Under the pieces are notes generated by a model that did no database searches, had not been told where the DNA came from, and saw only the letters and a program-made list of their open reading frames with translations. A program made the position numbers and the translations under genes. From positions 246,122 through 310,121 of the forward strand of contig JAETNO010000004.1 in assembly GCA_021768245.1 (NCBI GenBank): DNA of 64,000 nt, in the 5' to 3' direction. Positions 18,636 through 27,331 of this stretch are shown one piece after another (position 1 is the first letter of the stretch; each line of letters begins with the position of its first letter). The DNA is from Bacteroidaceae bacterium. Lineage in GTDB: Bacteria; Bacteroidota; Bacteroidia; Bacteroidales; Muribaculaceae.

Positions 18636-19706
18636 TCACTGATGCGACACCTTATAATATAGGAAGATTGCGATGATAGTATAAAGTATATTGGGAATCC
18701 ACATGGCGACCATAGGAGAGGTGTAGCCCGAAACCGCGAATGTCGATGTCACGGTCATGAAGAGGATATAGCTGAAGCTCAACACGAGTCCGATGCCGAT
18801 ATTTACACCCATACCACCCTTAATCTTTCGCGACGACAGCGACATGCCTATCACCGTAAGGATGAAGGCTGCGGCAGTCATTGCATATCGCTTCTCATTC
18901 TCAATCTCAAACGACTTTATATTCGCAACCCCCCTCTCCTTCTGACGCTTTATGTATTCCCGCAAATCAGGTGAGGTCATAGTCTCCTGGTCGTTCTTCG
19001 ATATAAGGAAATCACGCGGTTCTATGGGGATGATAGTATCGAGGCGCGCGCCACGGCGAATCTTCTCCCGGTTACCTTCAAAATCACGTATCATATAGTC
19101 GCGGACAGTCCAATGGTGCAGAGTGTCCCACTTTATAGTCTGCGCCGTAAGTCGCGAGACCAGTTTCTTGTCCTCAAACGATTCCAATGAGAACTTATAG
19201 CCCGTCTTCATAAACTTGTCGTAGCGCGACATAAAGGCAATCTCACCCTTGGCCACCTGCATCTGGATATTGCTCCCGAAACCCACACTTTTATCCTTCA
19301 CATACTTATTGGTATAAGCGATGCGCTTCACGTTGGCTGGAGGTATGATATATGCGCTCAGGACATATGACGAAATCGCAATCACAAGTGCGCTGAGCAT
19401 ATATGGCCTCAGCAGACGGCGGTAGCTCATGCCGGTTGAAAGCATGGCGATAATCTCGGAATTGTCGGCAAGTTTCGACGTGAAGAATATCACGGCGATA
19501 AATGTGAACAGCGGACTGAACTGATTGGCGAAATAAGGCAGGAAGTTAAGGAAATAGTCAAACACCGTCGCCTTCAGCGGAGCCTGAAGGAAGGCGTCAA
19601 GCTTCTCATTGATGTCGAACATCACCGTGATTGCCAGAATCAAGGCAATCGCGAACACATAGGTTCCAAGAAACTTCCTGATTATGTACCAATCGAGAAT
19701 CTTCAT
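18636..19706 (-). CDS. LptF/LptG-family LPS export permease (YjgP/YjgQ)
   Basis: 356 residues, the normal length for LptG. Three N-terminal membrane segments (about 12-30, 55-80, 98-120) follow the start MKILDWYIIRKFLGTYVFA. A periplasmic beta-jellyroll of about 140 residues comes next, then three C-terminal membrane segments (AMTAAAFILTVIGMSL onward). It forms with LptF and LptB the inner-membrane engine that hands LPS to the periplasmic bridge. It overlaps tgt by 4 bp and is cotranslated after it. A larger member of the same family lies at 27332-29263; the two may be partners. lptG is the more likely identity here, by length. Confidence 0.88.
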   Translation of the reverse strand: MKILDWYIIRKFLGTYVFAIALILAITVMFDINEKLDAFLQAPLKATVFDYFLNFLPYFANQFSPLFTFIAVIFFTSKLADNSEIIAMLSTGMSYRRLLRPYMLSALVIAISSYVLSAYIIPPANVKRIAYTNKYVKDKSVGFGSNIQMQVAKGEIAFMSRYDKFMKTGYKFSLESFEDKKLVSRLTAQTIKWDTLHHWTVRDYMIRDFEGNREKIRRGARLDTIIPIEPRDFLISKNDQETMTSPDLREYIKRQKERGVANIKSFEIENEKRYAMTAAAFILTVIGMSLSSRKIKGGMGVNIGIGLVLSFSYILFMTVTSTFAVSGYTSPMVAMWIPNILYTIIAIFLYYKVSHQ

Positions 19707-20833
19707 AATCTACGGGTCACACATTCCATCATCCCGCGTTTCCATGTCTTGAAATCGCCGTCGATGATATGGCGGCGTGCCTCGTCAACGAGCCAGAGGT
19801 AGAACGCAAGATTATGAATCGACGCTATCTGCATGGCGAGTATCTCATCAGCGATAAACAGATGGCGCACATAAGCCTTAGTGTAGGCACGGTCCACATA
19901 GCTCGGCCCATCCTCCTGGAGCGGAGAGAAATCGTCGGCCCACTTGCGGTTGCGCATATTCATGATGCCGTGACGCGTGAAAAGCATACCGTTGCGCCCG
20001 TTGCGCGTAGGCATCACGCAATCCATCATATCGACGCCACGGTCTATCGCCTCAAGGATATTGGCAGGAGTGCCAACGCCCATAAGGTAGCGGGGTTTGT
20101 CGGCAGGAAGAATCTCATTGACCACCTCAATCATGTCATACATGACTTCAGCCGGTTCACCCACGGCCAGACCACCTATCGCGTTGCCGTCCGCGCCGAG
20201 TTCGCTGACAAATTTTGCCGACTCGCGGCGCAAATCAGGATAGGTGACCCCTTGAACAATCGGGAAATATGCCTGTGAATATCCATATTTCCCTTCCGTT
20301 TCCTTATATCTCTTCCATCCTCTGGCAAGCCAGCGGTGTGTGAGGTCAAGAGATTTGCGGGCATAGGAATATTCAGCTGTTCCCGGCGGACATTCGTCAA
20401 GGGCCATCATTATGTCAGCACCGATAGAGCGCTCTATGTCCACCACCTTCTCAGGGGTGAACAGATGTTTCGAGCCGTCGATATGCGAACGGAACCATGC
20501 TCCCTCCTCAGTCAGCTTACGGTTGGCGGAGAGCGAAAACACCTGGAAACCTCCGCTGTCGGTAAGGATAGGCTTCTCCCATCCGTTGAACTTATGAAGC
20601 CCACCGACCTTCTCGAGAATCTCTATTCCTGGACGAAGATAGAGATGATAGGTGTTTCCAAGGATAATCTGGGCCTTGATGTCGTCGCGCAGTTCATGCT
20701 GATGCACGGCTTTTACACTACCGAGTGTGCCCACAGGCATGAAAATCGGAGTGCGTATCTCTCCGTGGTCGGTAGTGATAAGGCCGGCACGCGCGGCAGT
20801 GTCGGGAGCTGTTGCTTCTAACTTAAAATCCAT
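19703..20833 (-). CDS. tgt: tRNA-guanine (queuine) transglycosylase
   Basis: 376 residues. It begins MDFKLEATAPDTAARAGLIT and shows PIFMPVGTLGSVKAV, LGNTYHLYLRPG, ILTDSGGFQVFSL, ALDECPPGTAEYSY, GGLAVGE and DCVMPTRNGRNGMLFT, the active-site set that exchanges guanine for preQ1 at the wobble base. The C-terminal zinc site CxCxxC of the standard bacterial enzyme is not present. The matching place reads FSPLQEDGPSYVDRAYTKAYVRHL. I believe the same replacement occurs in other Bacteroidota Tgt proteins. It lies 6 bp downstream of the FKBP gene and overlaps lptG. Confidence 0.95.
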   Translation of the reverse strand: MDFKLEATAPDTAARAGLITTDHGEIRTPIFMPVGTLGSVKAVHQHELRDDIKAQIILGNTYHLYLRPGIEILEKVGGLHKFNGWEKPILTDSGGFQVFSLSANRKLTEEGAWFRSHIDGSKHLFTPEKVVDIERSIGADIMMALDECPPGTAEYSYARKSLDLTHRWLARGWKRYKETEGKYGYSQAYFPIVQGVTYPDLRRESAKFVSELGADGNAIGGLAVGEPAEVMYDMIEVVNEILPADKPRYLMGVGTPANILEAIDRGVDMMDCVMPTRNGRNGMLFTRHGIMNMRNRKWADDFSPLQEDGPSYVDRAYTKAYVRHLFIADEILAMQIASIHNLAFYLWLVDEARRHIIDGDFKTWKRGMMECVTRRL

Positions 20834-20839
20834 ACCGTC

Positions 20840-21406
20840 TTAGGGGCGAACCTCATAGTAGGGAATATCGACAAGCTTCATATCGAACACCAAAGTGGAA
20901 TATGGCGGAATAGCGCCGGAACCCGACGCACCGTAGCCGAGTTTGTAGGGTATGACAACACGGACACTGTCACCCACACGCATATTGACCAGGGCAATCT
21001 TCCATCCCTCAATCAATCCGGAAGGCTGGGCACGGAGCAGACTGTCGCCATATGAAGCCGTGTTGCGGAACGACGAGTCAAAGGGCACTCCGTTGTACAA
21101 CCGGCCTATATATTTCACGTCTACAGTCGACGTCAGCATAGGCGAGAGATTGCCCACTGTCTTGCTGCGGTCATTGAGATAGCGGATGAGAATGTTGGCC
21201 GAGGTGTTCCATGCCGGAGTCAGAGTCTCATAAAAGTTCTGCCCTTCGGGAGTGAGTTCAAATCTCTGTTCGTCGTAGAATTTAGTGTTTGCATCACGCC
21301 AGTCGGCATAAGTCTTCCACGTGTTGTCGTCGTCGTCACACGCGCTCAGCAGAGCCATGACAGCGCCGAGAAGCAACAGGGGTTTGAAAATAGTTTTCTT
21401 ATTCAT
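20840..21406 (-). CDS. FKBP-type peptidyl-prolyl isomerase lipoprotein
   Basis: 188 residues. The lipoprotein signal ends LLSAC followed by DDDDN, the acidic stretch associated with surface export. After a helical region (about 30-85) comes one FKBP domain: VDVKYIGRLYNGVPFDSSF, LIEGWKIALVNMRVGDSVRVVIPYKLGYGASGSG and IPPYSTLVFDMKLVDI. It probably speeds proline isomerisation during folding in the periplasm or outside. The gene lies 6 bp before tgt on the same strand. Its start codon is only nine bases from the end of a MITE-like insertion, so its natural promoter or its link to lemA may have been changed by the insertion. Confidence 0.88.
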   Translation of the reverse strand: MNKKTIFKPLLLLGAVMALLSACDDDDNTWKTYADWRDANTKFYDEQRFELTPEGQNFYETLTPAWNTSANILIRYLNDRSKTVGNLSPMLTSTVDVKYIGRLYNGVPFDSSFRNTASYGDSLLRAQPSGLIEGWKIALVNMRVGDSVRVVIPYKLGYGASGSGAIPPYSTLVFDMKLVDIPYYEVRP

Positions 21407-21415
21407 TATCTGTTA

Positions 21416-21556
21416 GAGATTGTCTAAATTTTATCCGCGACAGATTTAAATGGATTATCGAGGTTTGACAAAATCAGCCGACAAGGCATTTAAAGATGGC
21501 CGGAAATTTGATTTAGAAATCTCATGATTAATTATTTATAAAATTTAGACAATCTC
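21416..21556. mobile_element. MITE-like element, complete copy with 19-bp terminal inverted repeats and TTA target duplication
   Basis: 141 bp bounded by perfect 19-bp inverted repeats (GAGATTGTCTAAATTTTAT at the left, its complement at the right). It is flanked on both sides by TTA (21413-21415 and 21557-21559). It has no coding capacity. The right-hand TTA is the complement of the lemA stop codon TAA. A second copy lies at 45057-45222 and carries 50 bp that this copy lacks. TIRs starting GAG with a TNA duplication are typical of IS5-group (IS1031/IS427-like) transposition, so such a transposase may move it in trans; this last point is inference. Confidence 0.85.
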
Positions 21557-22135
21557 TTAAAATTTAACCTCCGGAGCCTTCTGAGCGGACTCATCAGCCT
21601 TGAACTGGGGCTGAGACTCGAAGCCAAACCATCCTGCGTAAATATTTGTAGGGAATTTCTTAATCGATGTATTATAGTCGGCTACAGTCTCGGTATAGCG
21701 GCCACGGGAAGTTGCGATACGGTTTTCCGTACCTTCAAGCTGCACCTGGAGGTCACGGAAATTCTCATTCGCCTTAAGGTCGGGGTAAGCCTCAGTCACG
21801 GCAAGAAGAGATTTGAGCGCGCCCGTAAGCTCATTCTGCGCAGCCTGGAACTTGGCAAGAGTCTCCTCGTTGAGGTCGTCGGCATTGATATTGACCGAAG
21901 TAGCGGCAGCACGGGCCTGGGTCACCTTTTCAAGAGTCTCGCTCTCGTGAGTGGCGTAGCCCTTGACAGTGGCGACAAGGTTGGGGATAAGGTCGGCACG
22001 GCGCTGATACTGATTCTGCACCTCGGCCCACGACTGCTCTACGTTCTGCTTTTTCTCCACGAGAGAGTTATAGTTGCATGACGACAGCATAGGGAGCATC
22101 ATGCCGACAAGTACGATAAGTTTTATAAATTTCAT
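21557..22135 (-). CDS. LemA family protein
   Basis: 192 residues from the ATG at 22135; an upstream in-frame start would add ten residues before the signal. The lipoprotein-like start MKFIKLIVLVGMMLPMLSSC is followed by NYNSLVEKKQNVEQSWAEVQNQYQRRADLIPNL-type LemA sequence (split here as seen), with helical body and the family ending QKAPEVKF. The C-terminus is complete, so the mobile element inserted exactly at the stop codon and did not harm the protein. LemA proteins are membrane-tethered helical bundles of uncertain role. It lies 76 bp downstream of glyQS. Confidence 0.92.
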   Translation of the reverse strand: MKFIKLIVLVGMMLPMLSSCNYNSLVEKKQNVEQSWAEVQNQYQRRADLIPNLVATVKGYATHESETLEKVTQARAAATSVNINADDLNEETLAKFQAAQNELTGALKSLLAVTEAYPDLKANENFRDLQVQLEGTENRIATSRGRYTETVADYNTSIKKFPTNIYAGWFGFESQPQFKADESAQKAPEVKF

Positions 22136-22211
22136 ATTGTTTCCTATTTTTATGAATGGATTCACCTTTGGTGAGTCCTTTTTTGATACCTGAAAGGGGC
22201 AGTTCCGGAGC

Positions 22212-23756
22212 TTATCCTAATTTGCGGAGCAGGGAATTGAGCGAAACCTTGCTGTGGATAAGGGCATGGAGGTCTTCAATCTTGACGCGCTTCTGCTCCA
22301 TGGAGTCACGCTCGCGCAGTGTCACGGTGTTGTCCTCGAGGGTCTGGTGGTCAACAGTGATACAATACGGAGTACCGATTGCATCCTGACGGCGATAGCG
22401 CTTGCCGATGGTATCCTTCTCCTCATAGTGAGTAGCGAAATCAAATTTGAGTTCGTTGACGATTTCGCGTGCCTTTTCGGGAAGTCCGTCCTTACGTACA
22501 AGCGGGAGCACGGCGCATTTTACCGGTGCGAGAGGCGCGGGGAGATGGAGCACTACACGCTTTTCGCCACCTTCAAGTTCCTGTTCCTCGTAAGAGGAGC
22601 AGAGCACACTCAGGAACATGCGGTCAACACCGATAGAGGTCTCTATGACATAGGGAGTATAGCTTTCGTTGAGTTCGGGGTCGAAATACTGGATTTTCTT
22701 GCCGGAGAACTTCTCATGCTGCGAAAGATCGAAATTAGTGCGTGAATGTATGCCTTCCACTTCCTTGAAACCGAATGGCATCTGGAATTCGATATCTGTG
22801 GCGGCGTTGGCATAGTGGGCAAGCTTCTCATGGTCATGATAACGGTACTTCTCGTCACCGAGTCCGAGAGCCTTGTGCCAGCGTAGGCGGAATTCCTTCC
22901 ATTTCTTGAACCATTCCATTTCCGAGCCGGGGCGTACGAAGAACTGCATTTCCATCTGCTCGAACTCCCTCATGCGGAAGATGAACTGGCGGGCCACAAT
23001 CTCATTGCGGAAAGCCTTACCGATTTGCGCGATACCGAAGGGGATGCGCATGCGGCCAGTCTTCTGCACATTGAGATAGTTGACAAAGATACCCTGGGCG
23101 GTCTCCGGACGCAGATAGACGGTCATTGCGCCGTCGGCAGTCGAGCCCATCTCCGTTTTGAACATGAGATTGAACTGACGCACTTCCGTCCAGTTCTTGG
23201 TGCCTGAAATAGGACACACAATCTCCTCATCCACGATGATATTGCGGAGCTCCTCAAGATTATTGTCGTTCATGGCCTTGGAGAAACGCTCGTGAAGGGC
23301 GTCGCGCTTTGCCTGATGTTCGAGCACACGGGGATTGGTCTGACGGAACATGGCCTCATCAAAACTTTCACCGAAACGCTTGGCAGCCTTGGCCACCTCT
23401 TTTTCGATTTTATCGTCAATCTTCGCAATCTGCTCCTCAATCAGCACATCGGCACGATAGCGCTTCTTCGAGTCCTTATTGTCAATCAGAGGGTCGTTGA
23501 AAGCGTCCACGTGCCCCGATGCCTTCCAGATTGTAGGATGCATGAAGATTGCGGAGTCTATACCCACGATGTTCTCGTGGAGAAGCGTCATTGAATCCCA
23601 CCAGTAACGCTTGATATTGTTTTTCAGCTCAACGCCGTTCTGACCGTAGTCATAAACGGCGGAAAGGCCGTCATATATTTCGCTTGACTGAAACACGAAG
23701 CCATACTCTTTGGCATGGCTCACGATTTTCTTAAATACGTCTTCCTGTGTTGCCAT
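22212..23756 (-). CDS. glyQS: Glycyl-tRNA synthetase, single-chain class II type
   Basis: 514 residues, the alpha2 eukaryote/archaea-like form also common in Bacteroidota. Landmarks: the N-terminal VFQSSEIYDGLSAVYDYGQNG, motif 1 region with SGHVDAF, PRVLEHQAKRD, the glycine-site LRPETAQGIFVNYLN, motif 2 FRNEIVARQFIFRMREFEQME, and motif 3 in PYVIETSIGVDRMFLSVL. The anticodon-binding domain begins near LHLPAPLAPVKCAVLPLV. It charges tRNA-Gly in the cytoplasm. It is the first gene of the glyQS-lemA-(MITE)-FKBP-tgt-lptG row. Confidence 0.96.
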   Translation of the reverse strand: MATQEDVFKKIVSHAKEYGFVFQSSEIYDGLSAVYDYGQNGVELKNNIKRYWWDSMTLLHENIVGIDSAIFMHPTIWKASGHVDAFNDPLIDNKDSKKRYRADVLIEEQIAKIDDKIEKEVAKAAKRFGESFDEAMFRQTNPRVLEHQAKRDALHERFSKAMNDNNLEELRNIIVDEEIVCPISGTKNWTEVRQFNLMFKTEMGSTADGAMTVYLRPETAQGIFVNYLNVQKTGRMRIPFGIAQIGKAFRNEIVARQFIFRMREFEQMEMQFFVRPGSEMEWFKKWKEFRLRWHKALGLGDEKYRYHDHEKLAHYANAATDIEFQMPFGFKEVEGIHSRTNFDLSQHEKFSGKKIQYFDPELNESYTPYVIETSIGVDRMFLSVLCSSYEEQELEGGEKRVVLHLPAPLAPVKCAVLPLVRKDGLPEKAREIVNELKFDFATHYEEKDTIGKRYRRQDAIGTPYCITVDHQTLEDNTVTLRERDSMEQKRVKIEDLHALIHSKVSLNSLLRKLG

Positions 23757-23809
23757 CTTGATAAACGGGAATGAATATACTTATGATTGTTTAAATTCCT
23801 TAGAAGTTG

Positions 23810-23817
23810 CAAAGTTA
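23810..23817 (-). promoter_or_regulatory. Putative glyQS promoter -7 box
   Basis: Minus-strand TAACTTTG, 54 bp upstream of the glyQS ATG, fits TAnnTTTG. No clear -33 TTTG is visible at the right distance. Confidence 0.4.
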
Positions 23818-23985
23818 CAATTTTTTTTCGAATATCCACCGACACAAGTTGCTTAATCGGCGAAATGTGTTTAACCACTGAAATTCTTACAATCCGTCTC
23901 CCCATAAGTCGGCTTTTTGAAAGAGACGGGCAACATCATTTTAAACTTTTTTCAGAAAAATCGCGGCTAATTGCTAAAATTTATG

Positions 23986-23993
23986 TATATTTG
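23986..23993 (+). promoter_or_regulatory. Putative znuA promoter -7 box
   Basis: TATATTTG followed by C, 18 bp before the znuA ATG, matches TAnnTTTG. The leader would be only about ten nucleotides. No good -33 box is seen, and no Zur-type dyad could be made out. Confidence 0.5.
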
Positions 23994-24010
23994 CAAAAAA
24001 ATAATGCAAA

Positions 24011-24895
24011 ATGAGAAACAACATCATATATATCCCCATACTATGCGCCTTTATGGCTTGTCTGGGGCTTTTGGTCGCCTGTTCGGCAGGGCCATCCGAC
24101 AAGCCTATAGTTACCGTCAGCATCGAGCCTCAGAAATACCTCCTGGAACAAATCACCGGTGACCGTGTGGAAATCCGTACGCTCATCGCCAACGGTGCCA
24201 ATCCAGAAACCTACGACCCATCGCTGACCCATGTGCTCAATCTAAGCAAATCGATAGGATTCCTTCGCATGGGCAATATCGGTTTCGAGGCGGCAATGCT
24301 CGACAAAATCCGACAGGAGGGCCCTGAACTGCCGATTTTCAACACCTCCTTAGGCGTACTACCGGTCACAGGCACACATTCCCATGGCGACGTGAGCCAC
24401 GAAACCATTGACCCTCACACTTGGTCATCGGTCAAAAACGCTAAAATAATAGTGCGCAACATGCTCAATGCCATGGTGGAGATAGACCCGGCCAACAAGG
24501 GTTACTACCAACGCAACTATGACCGCTTCGCCAACCATCTTGACTCACTCGACAATGCCATAGCCGAAAAACTCAAAGCCCACAGCGGGGAAGCATTTAT
24601 GGTCTGGCACCCATCCCTGAGCTATTTCGCGCGCGACTACAACCTCGAGCAGATTCCTGCCGGAAACTCCGACAACAAGGAAATAGCAATCTCCACACTC
24701 AAGGAAGCCATTGACCATGCGTCTGACCATGGAGCCAAAGTGTTTTTCTACCAGAAAGATTTCGATAGCCGACAAGCCGAATCTATGGTCGAACAGCTCG
24801 AAATACGCAAAGTCAGCATCAATCCGCTCGCCTATGAATGGGAAGACGAGATAGTATCAATAGCCGATGCAATCGCAGGAAATGGAACTCTCTGA
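24011..24895 (+). CDS. Zinc/manganese ABC transporter substrate-binding lipoprotein (ZnuA-like)
   Basis: 294 residues. A lipoprotein signal with LVAC is followed by VTVSIEPQKYLLEQITGDRV and ANPETYDPSLTHVLNLSKS, the cluster A-I metal-binding protein start. A short His-rich loop THSHGDVSH precedes DPHTWSS with a likely metal-ligand His. VWHPSLSYFARDY carries another, and FFYQKDFDSRQAESM and the C-terminal part close the fold. It captures Zn(II) or Mn(II) in the periplasm. The next gene encodes the matching ATPase and overlaps it by 29 bp. No permease gene (znuB) is present next to them. Confidence 0.88.
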   Translation: MRNNIIYIPILCAFMACLGLLVACSAGPSDKPIVTVSIEPQKYLLEQITGDRVEIRTLIANGANPETYDPSLTHVLNLSKSIGFLRMGNIGFEAAMLDKIRQEGPELPIFNTSLGVLPVTGTHSHGDVSHETIDPHTWSSVKNAKIIVRNMLNAMVEIDPANKGYYQRNYDRFANHLDSLDNAIAEKLKAHSGEAFMVWHPSLSYFARDYNLEQIPAGNSDNKEIAISTLKEAIDHASDHGAKVFFYQKDFDSRQAESMVEQLEIRKVSINPLAYEWEDEIVSIADAIAGNGTL

Positions 24896-25580
24896 TAAAG
24901 ATACCATCATCTCACTGCGCCACATTTCAAAGCAGTGGGAAGGGAAAAGTGTGCTCCGCGACATCAACTTCGATGTCAGACGCGGAGATTTCATCGCAAT
25001 AACCGGCCCCAACGGAGGCGGAAAAACAACCCTGCTGCGCATACTGCTGCGCCTGCTCAAACCTACGGAAGGAACCGTCACCTACTACCGCGATGGCTCC
25101 CCCGCAAAGAATCTCTCTATAGGCTATCTCCCTCAGAAAAACATGATTGACTCCCGCTTCCCGATAACGGTTGAAGAAGTGATAGCCTCAGGCCTCATCG
25201 GGGAGAAACTGCCTAAAGACGAAATCAAAGCCCGCGTAAGCGAAGTCACACGCCTAATGGGACTCGAATCCCATTCCAGCCACAGCATCGGCAATCTTTC
25301 CGGCGGACAGCTACAGAGGGCATTGCTCGGACGCTCGATTATCTCCCGCCCCAAGCTGCTCGTGCTCGACGAACCGCTGAGCTATGTCGACAAGCGGTTC
25401 GAACACTATATCTACGACCTTGTGGCGGAACTCGCCCATACCACCACATTGCTGCTTGTCTCCCATGAAATGTCGACCATCGCAGGCATGGCCAATCGCC
25501 ATCTAATCATCGACCACATCCTGACGGAGTGCCACTCCTCCCACCACCACGTCCACTACGACTGCGACTGCGAAAAATAA
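24867..25580 (+). CDS. Metal ABC transporter ATP-binding protein (ZnuC-like)
   Basis: 237 residues from the ATG at 24867; a second ATG at 24882 (MELSDKDT) is an equally good start. Walker A is GPNGGGKTTLLRIL, the Q-loop is in GYLPQKNMID, the signature is NLSGGQLQRALLGRSI, Walker B is LLVLDEPLSYVD and the switch His is in LLVSHEMS. The C-terminal tail is rich in His and Cys (SSHHHVHYDCDCEK), which suggests zinc sensing or binding. It energises uptake with ZnuA. The absent permease must be elsewhere in the genome or another system's. Confidence 0.88.
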   Translation: MQSQEMELSDKDTIISLRHISKQWEGKSVLRDINFDVRRGDFIAITGPNGGGKTTLLRILLRLLKPTEGTVTYYRDGSPAKNLSIGYLPQKNMIDSRFPITVEEVIASGLIGEKLPKDEIKARVSEVTRLMGLESHSSHSIGNLSGGQLQRALLGRSIISRPKLLVLDEPLSYVDKRFEHYIYDLVAELAHTTTLLLVSHEMSTIAGMANRHLIIDHILTECHSSHHHVHYDCDCEK

Positions 25581-25602
25581 ATCATCCGCAACTTTACAAT
25601 TT

Positions 25603-25980
25603 ATGTTTAAAACAATCGTATATATCGGGGCAGGGAGTTGCATAGGGGGGATTGCCCGCTATCTGCTCGGGAAATTCGTGAGCGGAATCATTCCCGGAGT
25701 TTTCCCTTGGGGAACTTTTGCCGTGAACCTGCTGGGATGCCTCGCCATCGGACTTATCTATGGACTCCTTGACCGTGGATTCACATTAAGCCCTGAGATG
25801 AAAGCCTTTCTGACGGTAGGGCTATGCGGAGGATTCACCACCTTCTCCACCTTCGTCCATGAGAACTATATCCTTTTCAATTCATCCCAATCGCTGACAC
25901 TGACCCTCTATGCAGTAGCGAGCTTCGGTCTGGGCCTTCTCTGCGCCCATGCCGGACATTTCATCGCCCGCACAATCTGA
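25603..25980 (+). CDS. crcB: Fluoride channel CrcB/Fluc
   Basis: 125 residues with four membrane segments. The family motifs GAGSCIGGIARYLLG, GTFAVNLLGCLAIGL (the Asn of the pore) and VGLCGGFTTFSTFVHE (phenylalanine box) are present. It exports fluoride as a dual-topology dimer in the inner membrane. It is 22 bp after znuC and probably cotranscribed. I see no fluoride riboswitch in the short gap. Confidence 0.95.
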   Translation: MFKTIVYIGAGSCIGGIARYLLGKFVSGIIPGVFPWGTFAVNLLGCLAIGLIYGLLDRGFTLSPEMKAFLTVGLCGGFTTFSTFVHENYILFNSSQSLTLTLYAVASFGLGLLCAHAGHFIARTI

Positions 25981-26013
25981 CCCTCACCTATTTTTTTCTA
26001 TCTGACAATAATT

Positions 26014-26086
26014 TAAGGGCACGCAATGTACATATCAGTACATCATGTGCCCTAATATCCTGCACAACGCCCCTTGGCAAAGGGGC
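26014..26086. terminator. Two hairpins between convergent crcB and ribBA (bidirectional terminator)
   Basis: AGGGCAC at 26016-26022 pairs with GTGCCCT at 26047-26053, and inside it ATGTAC pairs with GTACAT around a short loop. A second hairpin pairs GCCCCTT (26069-26075) with AAGGGGC (26080-26086). They sit in the 120-bp convergent gap. U-tracts are weak, so the exact mechanism is open. Confidence 0.6.
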
Positions 26087-26101
26087 AAGCCGGTCAAATC
26101 A

Positions 26102-27313
26102 TCATTTCATGTGGAGGGAATGGCCCATGCGCTCCTGCTTGGTCAGCATGTAGCGACGGTTGTAGGGGTTGGGAGCGATTTCTATGCCTACATTCTCCAC
26201 AACCTCAAGCCCATATCCTTCAAGCCCTATACGCTTCACGGGATTGTTGGTTATGAGACGCATCTTCTCGATTCCGAGCAGACGGAGAATCTGAGCCCCG
26301 ACACCATAGTCACGTTCGTCAGCCTTATGACCGAGATGCAGATTGGCATCTACAGTGTCAAGGCCCTCTTCCTGAAGCTTATATGCCTTTATCTTTTCCA
26401 TCAGGCCGATTCCGCGTCCCTCCTGGTTGAGATAGACGATAGCACCCCTGCCCTCTTTTTCTATAAGTTCCATAGCCTTATGTAGCTGCTCGCCGCAGTC
26501 ACAACGCATCGAACCGAAAATATCGCCAGTGGCACACGATGAATGTACCCTGACAAGCACCGGGTCGCCACCACCGACGTCACCTTTTATCAAGGCTATA
26601 TGTTCAAGCCCGTTGCTCTTCTGTCGGAAAGGAATCAATCTGAAATGTCCGTAGGCCGTGGGCATATCGACCTCCACACCCTCCTCGACAAGCGATTCCT
26701 CACGCAAACGGTAGGATATAAGGTCGCGGATAGAAATAAGTTTCAAACCCCATTCGTCAGCCTTCCTGCGCAACTGTGGCAAGCGAGCCATCGTTCCGTC
26801 CTCATTGAGAATCTCAATCAGGGAAGCGGCGGGACGCAGCCCGGCAAGACGCGCAAGGTCAATAGCCGCCTCGGTATGGCCGGCACGACGCAGGACTCCG
26901 GCATCCTGAGCATAGAGCGGATGGACATGGCCCGGGCGACCAAACATATCCGGAGTCACAGCAGGGTCGGCAAGCGCACGTATCGTAGCCGCGCGGTCAT
27001 GGGCGGAGACCCCGGTTGTGCAACCCGGAAGCAGGTCGACAGTCACGGTGAACGGAGTGCCGAGCATTGAAGTGTTGTCCTCGACCTGACGTTCAAGCCC
27101 GAGTTCCTTACAGCGTGTTAGTGACAGCGGGGCACACAGTTCGCCCCTGGCGTTGCTTATCATGAAGTTGACATGCTCCGGGGTCACTTTTTCGGCTGCG
27201 ATGATGAGGTCACCCTCATTCTCACGGTCCTCATCGTCAACCACGACCACAAATTTACCCTCACGGAAATCCGCGATTGCATCTTCTATACTGTCAAGTC
27301 TTATATCGTCCAT
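26102..27313 (-). CDS. ribBA: Bifunctional 3,4-dihydroxy-2-butanone-4-phosphate synthase / GTP cyclohydrolase II
   Basis: 403 residues from the ATG at 27313 (MDDIRLDSIEDAI); a TTG six codons upstream is less likely. The N-terminal DHBP synthase domain shows VVVDDEDRENEGDLI and GRPGHVHPLYAQDAGVLRRAGHTEA. The C-terminal GTP cyclohydrolase II domain shows HSSCATGDIFGSMRCDCGEQ (zinc cysteines), NQEGRGIGL and GVGAQILRLLGI. It supplies both precursors of riboflavin. It begins 18 bp after the stop of the LptF/G gene on the same strand. Confidence 0.96.
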   Translation of the reverse strand: MDDIRLDSIEDAIADFREGKFVVVVDDEDRENEGDLIIAAEKVTPEHVNFMISNARGELCAPLSLTRCKELGLERQVEDNTSMLGTPFTVTVDLLPGCTTGVSAHDRAATIRALADPAVTPDMFGRPGHVHPLYAQDAGVLRRAGHTEAAIDLARLAGLRPAASLIEILNEDGTMARLPQLRRKADEWGLKLISIRDLISYRLREESLVEEGVEVDMPTAYGHFRLIPFRQKSNGLEHIALIKGDVGGGDPVLVRVHSSCATGDIFGSMRCDCGEQLHKAMELIEKEGRGAIVYLNQEGRGIGLMEKIKAYKLQEEGLDTVDANLHLGHKADERDYGVGAQILRLLGIEKMRLITNNPVKRIGLEGYGLEVVENVGIEIAPNPYNRRYMLTKQERMGHSLHMK

Positions 27314-27331
27314 ATCGGTTAAATTTATCAA

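Noticed and set aside
25385..25400. GGTTCGA, a tRNA T-loop-like string
   Set aside because: It lies inside znuC coding sequence with no surrounding cloverleaf; no tRNA gene was found in the window.
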